This document shows, one piece after another, positions 9,294-18,027 of a DNA stretch of 64,000 nt. Numbering within the stretch: the stretch's first letter is position 1; the number at the start of each line of letters is the position of its first letter. The translations under genes and the position numbers were made by a program. The notes below the pieces were generated by a model. That model saw only the letters and a list, made by a program, of their open reading frames with translations. It was not told the DNA's origin and made no database searches. The stretch covers positions 1 through 64,000 of the forward strand of contig DHGC01000025.1 of NCBI GenBank assembly GCA_002402585.1, in the 5' to 3' direction. The DNA is from Erysipelotrichaceae bacterium UBA4808. Its GTDB lineage: Bacteria; Bacillota_I; Bacilli_A; Erysipelotrichales; Erysipelotrichaceae.

Positions 9294-10655
9294 ATGACGA
9301 TAAGACAAGATGAACGTTTAAATAATTTTTTTACTGATCAAGGTTTTAAGTTTGAAACCGAAATTCAGAAACAAGCTTTCTCCCATATATTGAAAGGTAA
9401 AGATGTCATCGCCATTTCCAAAACTGGAACGGGGAAGACGCTTGCTTATTTAATGCCTCTATTCGCACGCATCAATGTGAGTGAGAATCGTATTCAAGCA
9501 GTCATTCTCGCGCCAACACAAGAGTTGAGTCAACAGATCTATCAAGTCGCTAAAAAACTTACGAAGTATTTTCCTGGGGTTCGCTTATTGCGTGCGACAA
9601 AAGGTGAAGATCGTCGTAAGTTTGAGAAAGAAGCAGAACATCATGCACATCTTGTAATTGGGACAGTGGGTAAACTGAAATCACTCTTTTTGGATGACAA
9701 CTTACTGCGTTTGGATCAAACAAACATGTTGGTCATCGATGAAGCAGACATGATGTTGGATACGACCAATTTAGCAGAGATCGACCAATTGGCTGGACGT
9801 ATGGCACAACAATTACAAATGCTCGTTTTCAGTGCAACCATTCCGGATAATATGAATGCATTCATGCGTTCTTATATGCATCAACCTAAGTTGATAAAGA
9901 TTGAAGAAGATGTTAAATTCGATCCTCGTTTGGAACACATTTTGATTCCATTCAAGAGTGAGTCCTATGATATCGTCTTTAAACTCTTACCTCACATCAA
10001 TCCATCTTTATGTTTGATCTTTGTGGAACACCATGATCAACTCTTGAAACTAAACAAACAGTTCAATGAGCAAGGCATCCGCCATTTGTTGATTTCTGGA
10101 AAAATGAGTGCTCGGGAACGAAACCAAGTCTTGAAACAAGTTCATGAGGGCTCATTTGTTTACGTACTATCCAGTGATGTGGCTGCAAGAGGTTTGGATC
10201 TTGAGAACTTGAGTGATGTCATATCACTTGGAATGCCAAGCGATTTAAGCTTCTATACGCATCGTGCTGGCCGTACAGGTCGTGCAGGACGTAGTGGACG
10301 TGTGTTTGCTTTCTACTTTGAAAAAGATCTTCCAAAGGTTAGACAACTCATTAAGAATGGCATCGTTTTCAATTATAAAGCACTGACTAAGAATGGTTTG
10401 CGTGAAATGAAGGAGCTTGATTACCAACACAAACGCAGAGCGAGTGAGTTGGATATTGAAATCCATAAGATTGTCAAATCAAGACCAAAAGAAGTTAAAC
10501 CAGGTTATAAGAAGAAGATGACGGCTGAAATTGAACAGCTTAAACGTAAACGTAAACGCGATATGATTCAAAAGAGCATCAAAGAGCAACATAAGCTCAA
10601 ATCAAAGCTCAAACAGATCGAAAAGCGCTCTGAATCAAACAAGGATCATGACTGA
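9294..10655 (+). CDS. DEAD-box ATP-dependent RNA helicase (CshB-like)
   Basis: ATP-dependent RNA unwinding protein for ribosome assembly or mRNA turnover. 453 residues with motif I SKTGTGKT, motif Ia PTQELSQQ, motif II DEAD, motif III SAT, and the second RecA domain with RGLD and HRAGRTGR. The C-terminal ~80 residues are highly basic (KRKRKRD), suited to RNA binding. CshB-like assignment is by length and basic tail. Its stop codon overlaps the 3' end of convergent ispG inside a terminator stem. Confidence 0.9.
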   Translation: MTIRQDERLNNFFTDQGFKFETEIQKQAFSHILKGKDVIAISKTGTGKTLAYLMPLFARINVSENRIQAVILAPTQELSQQIYQVAKKLTKYFPGVRLLRATKGEDRRKFEKEAEHHAHLVIGTVGKLKSLFLDDNLLRLDQTNMLVIDEADMMLDTTNLAEIDQLAGRMAQQLQMLVFSATIPDNMNAFMRSYMHQPKLIKIEEDVKFDPRLEHILIPFKSESYDIVFKLLPHINPSLCLIFVEHHDQLLKLNKQFNEQGIRHLLISGKMSARERNQVLKQVHEGSFVYVLSSDVAARGLDLENLSDVISLGMPSDLSFYTHRAGRTGRAGRSGRVFAFYFEKDLPKVRQLIKNGIVFNYKALTKNGLREMKELDYQHKRRASELDIEIHKIVKSRPKEVKPGYKKKMTAEIEQLKRKRKRDMIQKSIKEQHKLKSKLKQIEKRSESNKDHD

Positions 10656-10667
10656 TCCTTGTTTTTT
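10638..10667. terminator. terminator shared by helicase and ispG 3' ends
   Basis: An 11-bp perfect stem AACAAGGATCA/TGATCCTTGTT (10638-10648, 10653-10663) with a 4-base loop is followed by TTTT on the plus strand. It contains the stop codons of both convergent genes. The U-tract is weaker on the minus strand. Confidence 0.85.
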
Positions 10668-11716
10668 ATCATAAATTGTATTTCTGCTTTTAGTTCTTCA
10701 ACGATCCGTTCTTGAGGAACAGAACGAACATATACACCTTTTTTGAATAATAAGGCTTCTTTATGACCACCTGCGACACCGATATCTGCACGTGATGCTT
10801 CTTGCGGACCATTGACGGCACAACCCATGATGGCGACTGTAATATCTTCATTCAGTTCGTCTAAATATTTTTCCATCTCTTTGACAATTGGCAACATATC
10901 GTATTGGATACGCCCACAGGTTGGGCAAGCAATCAAGTTCGCGACTTTGTCATATAAATCGAAATTCTTTAAGAGTTGTTTAGCAATCTTCAACTCTTCA
11001 GCTGGATCATCACTGACGGAGATACGCATCGTATCGCCGATACCCAAGTGGATCAAAGTCCCAAGCGCTGCAGAAGATTTGATGGCAGCTGACAACATCG
11101 CTCCGGCTTCAGTCACACCTAAATGCAAAGGGTAAGGGAAGACTTCAGCCGCTTTTTGATAAACTGCGATGGTCAATGGAACTTCTGAGGATTTAAAGGA
11201 TAAGACAATGTCATCAAAACCATTTTCATTAAGAATGTTCACATGATATTGGGCACTTTCAATCATGGCTTCAACACATGGTTTGCCATATTTCTTCAGA
11301 ATGTCCTTCTCGATTGAACCCGAATTGATGCCGATTCGTATCGGTATGTGCTTTGCTTTGCAGGCTTCAACGACTTCCTTGATGTGTTCTGGATTCTTGA
11401 TGTTTCCTGGATTGAGTCGAATCTTGTGAATACCGTTTTGGATAGCCAATAAGGCTAAATGATAATTAAAGTGGATATCAGCCACGAGGGGAATATTTAC
11501 TTGCTTGATGATTTCTGCGATGGCATTGGCATCTTCTTCATCAAGAACTGCTAAACGAACGATCTCACAGCCATTGCCAGCCAAGGTTTTGATTTGGTTA
11601 ACGGTTGCGTCCACATCTTTCGTTTTCGTGTTGGTCATGGATTGAATGATGATTCGATTCTGACCGCCGATTTGAATATCTTTGACCATGACTGGTCGCG
11701 TTTCTAGTCGTTTCAT
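10646..11716 (-). CDS. ispG: (E)-4-hydroxy-3-methylbut-2-enyl-diphosphate synthase IspG
   Basis: Penultimate step of the MEP pathway: MEcPP to HMBPP with a [4Fe-4S] cluster. About 356 residues starting MKRLETRPVMVKDIQIG; this ATG is chosen because GGAG lies five bases upstream, while the longer in-frame start has no site. The TIM-barrel half has RLNPGNI and RIGINSGS; the C-terminal cluster cysteines are in CPTCGR and MGCAVNGPQEA. Its start overlaps the upstream region of the divergent PBP gene. Confidence 0.95.
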   Translation of the reverse strand: MKRLETRPVMVKDIQIGGQNRIIIQSMTNTKTKDVDATVNQIKTLAGNGCEIVRLAVLDEEDANAIAEIIKQVNIPLVADIHFNYHLALLAIQNGIHKIRLNPGNIKNPEHIKEVVEACKAKHIPIRIGINSGSIEKDILKKYGKPCVEAMIESAQYHVNILNENGFDDIVLSFKSSEVPLTIAVYQKAAEVFPYPLHLGVTEAGAMLSAAIKSSAALGTLIHLGIGDTMRISVSDDPAEELKIAKQLLKNFDLYDKVANLIACPTCGRIQYDMLPIVKEMEKYLDELNEDITVAIMGCAVNGPQEASRADIGVAGGHKEALLFKKGVYVRSVPQERIVEELKAEIQFMIKNKDQS

Positions 11717-11767
11717 GGGCTCCTTTATTGATTGCGCAATCAAGTATGATTTTGCGACTAAATGCAT

Positions 11768-11773
11768 TATAAT
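11768..11773 (+). promoter_or_regulatory. -10 element of the PBP gene
   Basis: A perfect TATAAT ends only 4 bases before ATG 11778 and 7 before ATG 11781. No convincing -35 is seen at 16-18 bases and no Shine-Dalgarno precedes the gene. If used, the transcript would be essentially leaderless. Confidence 0.45.
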
Positions 11774-11777
11774 ACAA

Positions 11778-13832
11778 ATGATGTTAAAAATTACGAAACT
11801 TGCACGCGATTTGCGTTTAAAACAGAATACTGATGACTACATTAAACGCTTCAATCCACGGTTATTGATCTTAAGTGTTTTATTGATTGTTTTATTTTTG
11901 ATTGTCTGGATTAACCTCTTTTCAATACAGATTCTTAGAAACAATGAGTATACAGAGAAACTGTATAATTTTACGAAGACCTATCAAAACATGGCTTCGC
12001 CACGTGGTGAAATACGGGATCGAAATGGTGAGATTCTGGTTGCCAATCAGGAGCGATTGGCGATTGTGTACTATCCGCCTTTGAATATTACTTCCAGTGA
12101 GGAGTGGGATTTAGCGTATCAATTCGCTCGTGATTTCGAGATTGATATTTCAACGTTAACTCAACGTGATCTTAAAGATGTATTCTTGGTAAATTTCCCG
12201 AAAGAAGCTGAAGGCTTGGTTACAGAAGCTGAGTGGGATGCTTATTATGATGGCAAGTTGTCGGACAATGGCATCTACCAACTAAAGATTGAGCGTTTGA
12301 CGAGTACGCATTTAGAACAATTGTCTGAGATGATGATCAAAGCGTATCTAGTCAAACAAGCAATGAACCAAGCGCCACGTTTCAATCTAAAAACGATCAA
12401 AGATAATGTCAGTATTGATGAAATCTCATTCTTAATCGCCAATTCAAACCAATATCGAGGGTTTGATGTTTATGTGTATTTTGATCGTTCATACCCATAC
12501 GATGCGATGTTGCGTGGTTTGCTCGGTGGAGTCACAAGCTCTAAACAGGGATTGTTGTCAGAACGTTTGAATTATTATCTTGCACTTGGTTATTCGCGAA
12601 ACAGTTCAATGGGAAGAAGTGGTGTCGAGTACCAATATGAGAACTTATTAAAAGGTGAAGATACGACGTACACGGTTAATTACAATGATCAAGGCCTGGC
12701 GATTTTCAATGAGGCGATTGTGGGATCAAAGGGTCAAGATCTTCGAACATCCATTGATGTGAACCTCCAGTTAAAAGTTGAAGAGATTTTGACAAACAAC
12801 TTCATTCAAGAAGCTAACAATCCATTTCGAAAATATATGGATACGATCTATGTCGTGGTGAGTGATCCTAAGACAGGTGACATCTTAAGCTTAGCAGGCA
12901 TGAAAAAAGAAGGGGATGTTATTTATAACAATCCTGTTTCCACGTATACAGAATCCTTGGCTGCTGGTTCTTCGATCAAAGGAGCCACAATGTATTTGGG
13001 CTACAATGAAGATTTGATACAATTCAATGAAACCATCATCGATGAGCCTATCAAAATAGCGGATACACCAATAAAAAAGAGTCTTCGTGATCTGGGGCGC
13101 GTAAATGATCTCGTCGCTTTAGCTAAATCAAGTAATGTATATATGTTTCACATCGCAATGCGTTTAGGCGGCGCAAATTATGTTTATAATGGTCCGCTGA
13201 ATATTGACAAGCAAGCTTTTACAACCATTCGTAACACTTTCAGTCAGTTTGGCTTAGGAACGCTCACTGGAATCGATGTACCGAGCGAAACGGTTGGATA
13301 CATTGGAACTTCTACGTTGGGGGGGCATTTACTGGATTTCGTCATTGGTCAGTATGATACTTATACACCCATGCAATTGGCACAATACATTAACACCATT
13401 GCAAATGATGGCGTTCGTGTGAAGCCACGTGTCGTCGTTGAAGCAAGCATCACAAACTCGAATGTGACAAGTTATACGAATCCTGTTACGGTCTTATCGA
13501 CATTAGAGAATGTTCCTGCGATTCAACGTGTTCAAGAGGGCTTTAGATTGTGTGTTACCGACGGGTATTGTACAGCACTAAATGATCTACCCGTTGCGGT
13601 TGCTGCTAAGACAGGCACTGCGGAGGCCTTCATGAATGATGAGATGGGGAATTACTTCGATTCACCAAATTCATTACTCGTGTCATATGCACCCTTCGAT
13701 AACCCTGAAATATCAATTGCCTGTGCGATTCCACATGCTTGGAATGATACATCACAAACCAATGCTTGTTTACGAATCAGTCGTGATATTTATGCTTATT
13801 ATTTTAGTGAAATATCAAGCAATGAAAATTGA
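11778..13832 (+). CDS. class B penicillin-binding protein (transpeptidase)
   Basis: Membrane-anchored D,D-transpeptidase cross-linking peptidoglycan. About 684 residues: cytoplasmic N-terminus, one transmembrane helix (about 22-45), a dimerisation/pedestal domain beginning at the SPRGEIRDRNGE block, and a transpeptidase domain with SSIK (catalytic S398), SSN (451-453) and KTGT (K611). Class B type, without a glycosyltransferase domain; no PASTA repeats. Division versus elongation role cannot be told. The in-frame start at 11682 would overlap ispG, so the tandem ATGs at 11778/11781 after the -10 are preferred. Confidence 0.9.
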   Translation: MMLKITKLARDLRLKQNTDDYIKRFNPRLLILSVLLIVLFLIVWINLFSIQILRNNEYTEKLYNFTKTYQNMASPRGEIRDRNGEILVANQERLAIVYYPPLNITSSEEWDLAYQFARDFEIDISTLTQRDLKDVFLVNFPKEAEGLVTEAEWDAYYDGKLSDNGIYQLKIERLTSTHLEQLSEMMIKAYLVKQAMNQAPRFNLKTIKDNVSIDEISFLIANSNQYRGFDVYVYFDRSYPYDAMLRGLLGGVTSSKQGLLSERLNYYLALGYSRNSSMGRSGVEYQYENLLKGEDTTYTVNYNDQGLAIFNEAIVGSKGQDLRTSIDVNLQLKVEEILTNNFIQEANNPFRKYMDTIYVVVSDPKTGDILSLAGMKKEGDVIYNNPVSTYTESLAAGSSIKGATMYLGYNEDLIQFNETIIDEPIKIADTPIKKSLRDLGRVNDLVALAKSSNVYMFHIAMRLGGANYVYNGPLNIDKQAFTTIRNTFSQFGLGTLTGIDVPSETVGYIGTSTLGGHLLDFVIGQYDTYTPMQLAQYINTIANDGVRVKPRVVVEASITNSNVTSYTNPVTVLSTLENVPAIQRVQEGFRLCVTDGYCTALNDLPVAVAAKTGTAEAFMNDEMGNYFDSPNSLLVSYAPFDNPEISIACAIPHAWNDTSQTNACLRISRDIYAYYFSEISSNEN

Positions 13833-13862
13833 TGACAAATTCATATGATTTGTGCTATATTA
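13833..13862 (+). promoter_or_regulatory. promoter of rpmG
   Basis: ATGACA (13833-13838), an 18-base spacer and TATATT at 13857-13862, preceded by TG plus one base (extended -10, TGTGCTATATT). AGCGAGGAAAG follows before the rpmG ATG at 13887. Confidence 0.55.
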
Positions 13863-13886
13863 ATATAGCGTAGCGAGGAAAGTGAA

Positions 13887-14036
13887 ATGAGAGAAAATCT
13901 AACTTTAATCTGTACGGAGTGTAAAGAAGAAAACTACATCAACACCCGTAACAAGAAGAAACATCCTGAACGTATGCAGGTCAATAAATATTGCCCTCGT
14001 TGCAATAAGCAAACCGTTCATAGGGAGAAGAAATAA
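13887..14036 (+). CDS. rpmG: 50S ribosomal protein L33
   Basis: Short ribosomal protein of the 50S subunit. 49 residues beginning [12 protein letters not shown], with two zinc-ribbon CxxC pairs (C9/C12 and C36/C39), so the zinc-binding C+ type. A GAGGAAAG site precedes the ATG. Monocistronic by appearance: its own extended -10 promoter before it and a hairpin with a T-run after it. Confidence 0.95.
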   Translation: MRENLTLICTECKEENYINTRNKKKHPERMQVNKYCPRCNKQTVHREKK

Positions 14037-14057
14037 AAAGGCCGTTGAGGCTTTTTT
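14036..14057 (+). terminator. probable terminator of rpmG
   Basis: AAAAGGCC, a 5-base loop and GGCTTTTTT form a short imperfect stem with one bulge, followed by a T-run, directly after the rpmG stop. Confidence 0.6.
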
Positions 14058-14068
14058 GTTAGCTTGAT

Positions 14069-14662
14069 ATGGAAGTGAGAACCTTAGTTTTAGGCTTGTT
14101 TCAGACGAATACTTATCTTCTTGTTGAAGAGGGGGAAGTTGTGATCATCGATCCTGTTAGCAAACCAGATCGCATTCAAGCGAAGATTATGGAAGAAGAG
14201 AAGGTCGTAGGTATCCTTTTGACGCATGGTCATTTTGATCATATTGGTGCTGTGGATGATTTGGCAGAGCTTTACCAGTGTCCCGTGTATCTACACTATG
14301 AGGATTACGAGCTTACTCAAGATCCTCAAAAAAACTATTCACAAACAAAGAAGATCAAGTTGAAAACGAAACTTAGTTTCTATGATGATCAAATTCAGCT
14401 GGGTCACTATCGGTTCACCATTCATCATACAGCTGGGCATACACCTGGTTCTGTATGTATCGAATATAAGGATGCACTATTTACAGGAGATACCCTCTTT
14501 AAAGAAAGCGTTGGTCGTACCGATCTCTATCGTGGAAGTTCACAAGAGCTTAAGCAAAGTTTACGACAGATCGCAAAAATGGATCCTGATATAATCATTT
14601 ATCCTGGGCATGAGGAGCAATCCACTTTAGCCCATGAGTTCAAAAACAATCCCTATCTTTAA
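14069..14662 (+). CDS. MBL-fold metallo-hydrolase (glyoxalase II-like)
   Basis: Small metallo-beta-lactamase-fold hydrolase of 197 residues. Metal motifs: THGHFDH (HxHxDH), AGHTPGS, the bridging aspartate in FTGDTLF, and the final histidine in YPGHEE. This matches the YqgX/GloB-like group, often annotated as hydroxyacylglutathione hydrolase; the real thioester substrate is unknown. No clear Shine-Dalgarno precedes the ATG, which lies only about 10 bases after the rpmG terminator. A strong terminator follows. Confidence 0.85.
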   Translation: MEVRTLVLGLFQTNTYLLVEEGEVVIIDPVSKPDRIQAKIMEEEKVVGILLTHGHFDHIGAVDDLAELYQCPVYLHYEDYELTQDPQKNYSQTKKIKLKTKLSFYDDQIQLGHYRFTIHHTAGHTPGSVCIEYKDALFTGDTLFKESVGRTDLYRGSSQELKQSLRQIAKMDPDIIIYPGHEEQSTLAHEFKNNPYL

Positions 14663-14690
14663 ACCAAGTGAAATACTTGGTTTTTTTTTA
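14661..14690 (+). terminator. intrinsic terminator after MBL hydrolase gene
   Basis: AAACCAAGT (14661-14669), a 5-base loop and ACTTGGTTT (14675-14683) form a perfect 9-bp stem followed by a run of T. It separates the hydrolase gene from the comG operon. Confidence 0.9.
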
Positions 14691-14722
14691 GGACATATCT
14701 TTTAAAACACATAAATATAAGT

Positions 14723-15613
14723 ATGCAGTATGAGAAAATATTTAAAAAAATGATTATTCAAGCAATTGAAAATAAAGCGACTGATATCCATCTTGAGCTA
14801 TCAACACAAGGATCACATTGTGAATATCGAACACTCCAAGGTCTTGTCCGAAATCATAATATCAAGGTCGTTCCAGAACTTTTTGCATATATCAAATATC
14901 GTTCTAATTTGGATTTATACACAGATCGAAAGCCACAATCCGGTCGTATCGTACTTCGTTTGTTCAATAAAGATATCTATTTAAGAATCGCACATTTTAA
15001 AAACTATTTGATAGAAACCATGGTTCTGCGTATTTTAAATCCTCAAAAAGCATTAAGTTTCAAAACACTTTTCAATAGCTTTGAACAATCTATTATCCAA
15101 GATCTACTTTTTAAAGATTCTGGTTTGATTCTTTTCGCAGGCAGCACAGGAAGTGGTAAATCGACTAGCCTATTCACCTTAATTGAACATTTGAAACAAC
15201 ATAAGATTTATTCAATTGAGGATCCTGTGGAATTTTATTATCCTAATATGGTGCAATTGGAGATCAATCCAACAATTAATTTTGATTTTGAAGCAGCGAT
15301 AAAACAAGTTTTACGTCATGATCCAAATGTCATCATCATTGGTGAAATTCGAGATGAAAAAGAGGCGAAAGCTGCGATACGATGTGCGTATAGTGGACAT
15401 CTTGTATTATCTACGATTCACGCGAATGATGCGTATTCCGTCATAGGCCGCTTAGAAAACTTCAACATCAATCAGCAAGAAATAAAACAGGTGTTAAATG
15501 GAATCATTTATCAAAAATTACTTTATGACGATCAGAAACAAATGCGTTTCGCTTCTTTTGAAATCCTCAATCGGGATCAAATCCAAAAAACATCTGAACC
15601 CAATGCAGGTTGA
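14723..15613 (+). CDS. comGA: competence traffic ATPase ComGA
   Basis: Cytoplasmic secretion-type ATPase powering assembly of the competence pseudopilus for DNA uptake. 296 residues with Walker A GSTGSGKST, Asp box (EDPVEF), Walker B region IIIGEIRDEKEAK and His box (LSTIHANDA); shorter than the ~356 of B. subtilis. No Shine-Dalgarno is seen and an A/T-rich -10-like TAAATA ends about 5 bases before the ATG. First gene of a seven-gene comG cluster; overlaps comGB by 11 bases. Confidence 0.93.
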   Translation: MQYEKIFKKMIIQAIENKATDIHLELSTQGSHCEYRTLQGLVRNHNIKVVPELFAYIKYRSNLDLYTDRKPQSGRIVLRLFNKDIYLRIAHFKNYLIETMVLRILNPQKALSFKTLFNSFEQSIIQDLLFKDSGLILFAGSTGSGKSTSLFTLIEHLKQHKIYSIEDPVEFYYPNMVQLEINPTINFDFEAAIKQVLRHDPNVIIIGEIRDEKEAKAAIRCAYSGHLVLSTIHANDAYSVIGRLENFNINQQEIKQVLNGIIYQKLLYDDQKQMRFASFEILNRDQIQKTSEPNAG

Positions 15614-16499
15614 ACTTTTATTAGAATGTATTGAACAACGACTACTTATGAGTGAAATCAATCGGATTCTTAATATCGATCTTTCACTCGATAATTGGAT
15701 GTTCTACTTAAGTGAAAATGAACAGATCAGGGCTAAAAGTCTAAGCAAACACCTTCATTCTATGAATGTTATGGTTTTGGTTCTTAAATCTAGATTGGAT
15801 GCAATTCAACGAAATGCTTTCATCAATCAGATTTATGCTTATCCGGTTCTATTGTATTTCTTGAGTTTAAACCTATTGAGTTTTGTAATCTTAACCTTGA
15901 TACCTTCTACATATGCAAGTATCCAGAGTGTAAATCAGACTCAATCCTCATTCTTGATTAAATTTCTACAGTTTTTTATTGGACTGGAATGGGGAACCCT
16001 GATTCTAATTCTCTTTATAGCCAGTCGATATAAACAACTGCCACATTTTCAAATCTACATGTATTTGTTCAAACGGAAACAGAATAATTTGATAACACTT
16101 TGGCAAAGTCACATTCTTGTTTCAAATCTTCACTATTTGAATCAAAATTCCATACCTTTACATACAGCAATCAAAATTCTAGGTGAGAGTTCAAACATGA
16201 TTCAAAAAAATCTTGCAATTAGTATCCAAAACAAACTTGAACAAGGTTCATCCCTTCAAGCTTCCTTCGATTATCTCGATGAGCAATTGCGTCACACTTT
16301 GAGTATTGAAGATTTTGAGAGAAAGATTGATGATCGACTCGAACGCTATTTGCATATTCTTGAAAAGCAAATCCGCTTTAATTTGAAACGCTATGCGAAT
16401 ATTTTCTCAGTCTTTGTCTATTCGCATATTGGTTTGATGGTTATTCTTGTCTATTCTACACTTTTATACCCTTTACAACTATTGGAGCAAATCGTATGA
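15603..16499 (+). CDS. comGB: competence pilus membrane platform protein ComGB
   Basis: Polytopic inner-membrane protein of the GspF/PilC family that forms the assembly platform with ComGA. About 298 residues from the ATG at 15603; a longer in-frame start would overlap comGA by over 100 bases and is not preferred. Hydrophobic segments lie at about 80-100, 115-138 and near the C-terminus (FSVFVYSHIGLMVILVYSTLLYP). Overlaps comGC by 4 bases. Confidence 0.85.
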   Translation: MQVELLLECIEQRLLMSEINRILNIDLSLDNWMFYLSENEQIRAKSLSKHLHSMNVMVLVLKSRLDAIQRNAFINQIYAYPVLLYFLSLNLLSFVILTLIPSTYASIQSVNQTQSSFLIKFLQFFIGLEWGTLILILFIASRYKQLPHFQIYMYLFKRKQNNLITLWQSHILVSNLHYLNQNSIPLHTAIKILGESSNMIQKNLAISIQNKLEQGSSLQASFDYLDEQLRHTLSIEDFERKIDDRLERYLHILEKQIRFNLKRYANIFSVFVYSHIGLMVILVYSTLLYPLQLLEQIV

Positions 16500-16792
16500 A
16501 CAAACGTGGTTTTACCTTACTTGAGATGATTTTTGTTTTATCTGTGATCAGTTTGGTTTTCTTATTGACGATACCCAATATACAGAAAGCTTTGAATTTA
16601 TTGCACAATAAAGGTTGTGAAGCACAAGTTACTTTAGTTGATGGGGCAATCCTTCAATATGAATTGACGTATTTGAATCCTCCATCATCGATCCAAGAAC
16701 TGATTGAAGAGGGTTATTTGAAAGAAAGTCAAAGCGTATGTCAAGATAATCGTAGTATCGAGGTTATTGATGGACAAGCGGATGTCCAATAA
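16496..16792 (+). CDS. comGC: major competence pseudopilin ComGC
   Basis: Major subunit of the competence pilus, processed by the prepilin peptidase ComC. 98 residues with short basic leader MNKRG, cleavage before F6 and the N-methylation motif GFTLLEM followed by a hydrophobic helix (about 9-28). Two cysteines (about C42 and C79) could form a disulfide. ATGA overlap with comGB suggests coupling. Confidence 0.93.
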   Translation: MNKRGFTLLEMIFVLSVISLVFLLTIPNIQKALNLLHNKGCEAQVTLVDGAILQYELTYLNPPSSIQELIEEGYLKESQSVCQDNRSIEVIDGQADVQ

Positions 16793-17105
16793 AGGATTTA
16801 CTTTGATTGAGATGTGCGTTGTGTTGATGTTTGTAAGTTTGTTGTCGTTAATACCCTTCAAAAGACTACTTATCTTTACGAATGCTAAGGAGACGATGAA
16901 TGATCTTATCTCAACTCAATACGCTGCGGTTAAGACCCATACGAAACAAAGTATTGATCTTCAATCACACAATCAAACAGTTACATTTAACGCTAAAGGA
17001 AACATCTCACAAGCGACACGTATCGAATTCCATCAACAAAAAATTCAACTTACGCTCATGCTCGCCACAGGGCGCATCTACATACGCAGGATCGAGTCTG
17101 ATTGA
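16770..17105 (+). CDS. comGD: minor competence pseudopilin ComGD
   Basis: Minor pseudopilin of the competence apparatus. About 111 residues, leader MDKRMSNKG, then FTLIEM and a hydrophobic segment. ATG 16770 is taken; ATG 16782 (MSNKG) is also plausible. It overlaps the end of comGC, which is usual in comG operons. The 3' part overlaps the reading frame holding the comGE signal. Confidence 0.82.
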   Translation: MDKRMSNKGFTLIEMCVVLMFVSLLSLIPFKRLLIFTNAKETMNDLISTQYAAVKTHTKQSIDLQSHNQTVTFNAKGNISQATRIEFHQQKIQLTLMLATGRIYIRRIESD

Positions 17106-17250
17106 AGTGCTTTTGTTGTTTGTAATCGTGAACATTATGTTGAATCTTAGTCTTGGTTTGTTACTTTTAGTTAGCGAAAACGATATCCCAATGAATGATA
17201 TCAAGAAAGGGTGTGACATTGAATGCGTCATCAAAATGGATTTACCATGA
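16900..17250 (+). CDS. minor pseudopilin ComGE-like, start uncertain
   Basis: The certain part is from about 17086: GSSLIEVLLLFVIVNIMLNLSL, a prepilin-type cleavage site and hydrophobic helix in the order expected for ComGE. No ATG, GTG or TTG lies in this frame just upstream: the nearest are TTG 16954 and ATG 16900, which would give an abnormally long leader inside comGD. Coordinates use the only ATG; the real start may be an unusual codon, for example ATC 17032. The C-terminus has one cysteine pair. Confidence 0.5.
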   Translation: MILSQLNTLRLRPIRNKVLIFNHTIKQLHLTLKETSHKRHVSNSINKKFNLRSCSPQGASTYAGSSLIEVLLLFVIVNIMLNLSLGLLLLVSENDIPMNDIKKGCDIECVIKMDLP

Positions 17251-17624
17251 TTGAGCTTATGCTGTGTTTGGCCTTAAGTGCCTTACTAAGCCCAATTGTG
17301 GTTAAGCTTCTACAATTTCAGATCAAGTTCCCAGATCAAAATACGATTCGACAGAATCAACTCGGAATCCTACAGTTACGACGCTATTTAAGTTTAGGTA
17401 TCAATCATGAAATAAACGATGATCGCATCTGTATGAACTTTAAGGATGAAGATTTTTGCTTTTATCAACATGAGAACAGTTTGATTGGCTCACCAGGAAC
17501 ACAATTCTTTCTGCTTGATGTTCAAGATATCGTTTTTTATGTCGAAGACAAATGGTTGATGATTTCATTTGAATCCTCAAAACGTAATCATCAATATCGA
17601 ATCTTGTATGATGCGAAATTTTAG
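17223..17624 (+). CDS. comGF: competence protein ComGF-like
   Basis: Minor pseudopilin-like component of the competence pilus. 133 residues with leader MRHQNG followed by FTMIELMLCLALSALL, a typical type IV prepilin signal, and a mainly beta C-terminal region. Assigned as ComGF by position and length. Overlaps the end of the comGE frame and the start of the comGG-like gene. Confidence 0.75.
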   Translation: MRHQNGFTMIELMLCLALSALLSPIVVKLLQFQIKFPDQNTIRQNQLGILQLRRYLSLGINHEINDDRICMNFKDEDFCFYQHENSLIGSPGTQFFLLDVQDIVFYVEDKWLMISFESSKRNHQYRILYDAKF

Positions 17625-17994
17625 TTTCTTCACATTTTTTCTTTATATGTTCGTCCAATTTATTACACTATATCTTGTAAATTTGGATATTGCTTCAAAT
17701 ATTTTTTATGAGCGAATCCATTATCATCATTTAGAGCGATTCTCGTTCATAGAGTCCTTCGCAATTCAAAAAACTATTAAACAGTTTCATAATTACAAGT
17801 TTGATCCATTTATTATTGAAACAAGTCTAGGTGAAGTATACGTTGTTTTCATTGACGAATCTGCATATCTTCATTTCGACTTTGAGAATGATGTATTTGC
17901 TCAACTTGACTATGATTTGGTGTATGATTCAGCTCTCACATATGACATCATTCCAGAAGCATTGTTTCCAAGTGTTGACAAAACTGAGCATTAG
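17608..17994 (+). CDS. ComGG-like membrane protein
   Basis: Last gene of the comG cluster. About 128 residues from the tandem ATGs at 17608/17611: a hydrophobic N-terminal segment (FSFFTFFLYMFVQFITLYLV) followed by an extracytoplasmic domain rich in F, Y and D. No prepilin motif is visible, as in many ComGG proteins. Identity rests on position, size and topology. A short gap with a strong Shine-Dalgarno leads to efp. Confidence 0.55.
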   Translation: MMRNFSFFTFFLYMFVQFITLYLVNLDIASNIFYERIHYHHLERFSFIESFAIQKTIKQFHNYKFDPFIIETSLGEVYVVFIDESAYLHFDFENDVFAQLDYDLVYDSALTYDIIPEALFPSVDKTEH

Positions 17995-18027
17995 CATAAA
18001 ATAAATATGGCTACAAGGAGAAAAGAT

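Noticed and set aside
11682..11778. Upstream in-frame start for the PBP gene at 11682
   Set aside because: It would lie inside the ispG start region, has no ribosome binding site, and adds a segment unlike PBP N-termini.
17032..17050. Programmed frameshift joining comGD to comGE at a six-A run
   Set aside because: No clear slippery heptamer or stimulatory structure, and comGD ends with a normal length; kept only as an option in the comGE finding.
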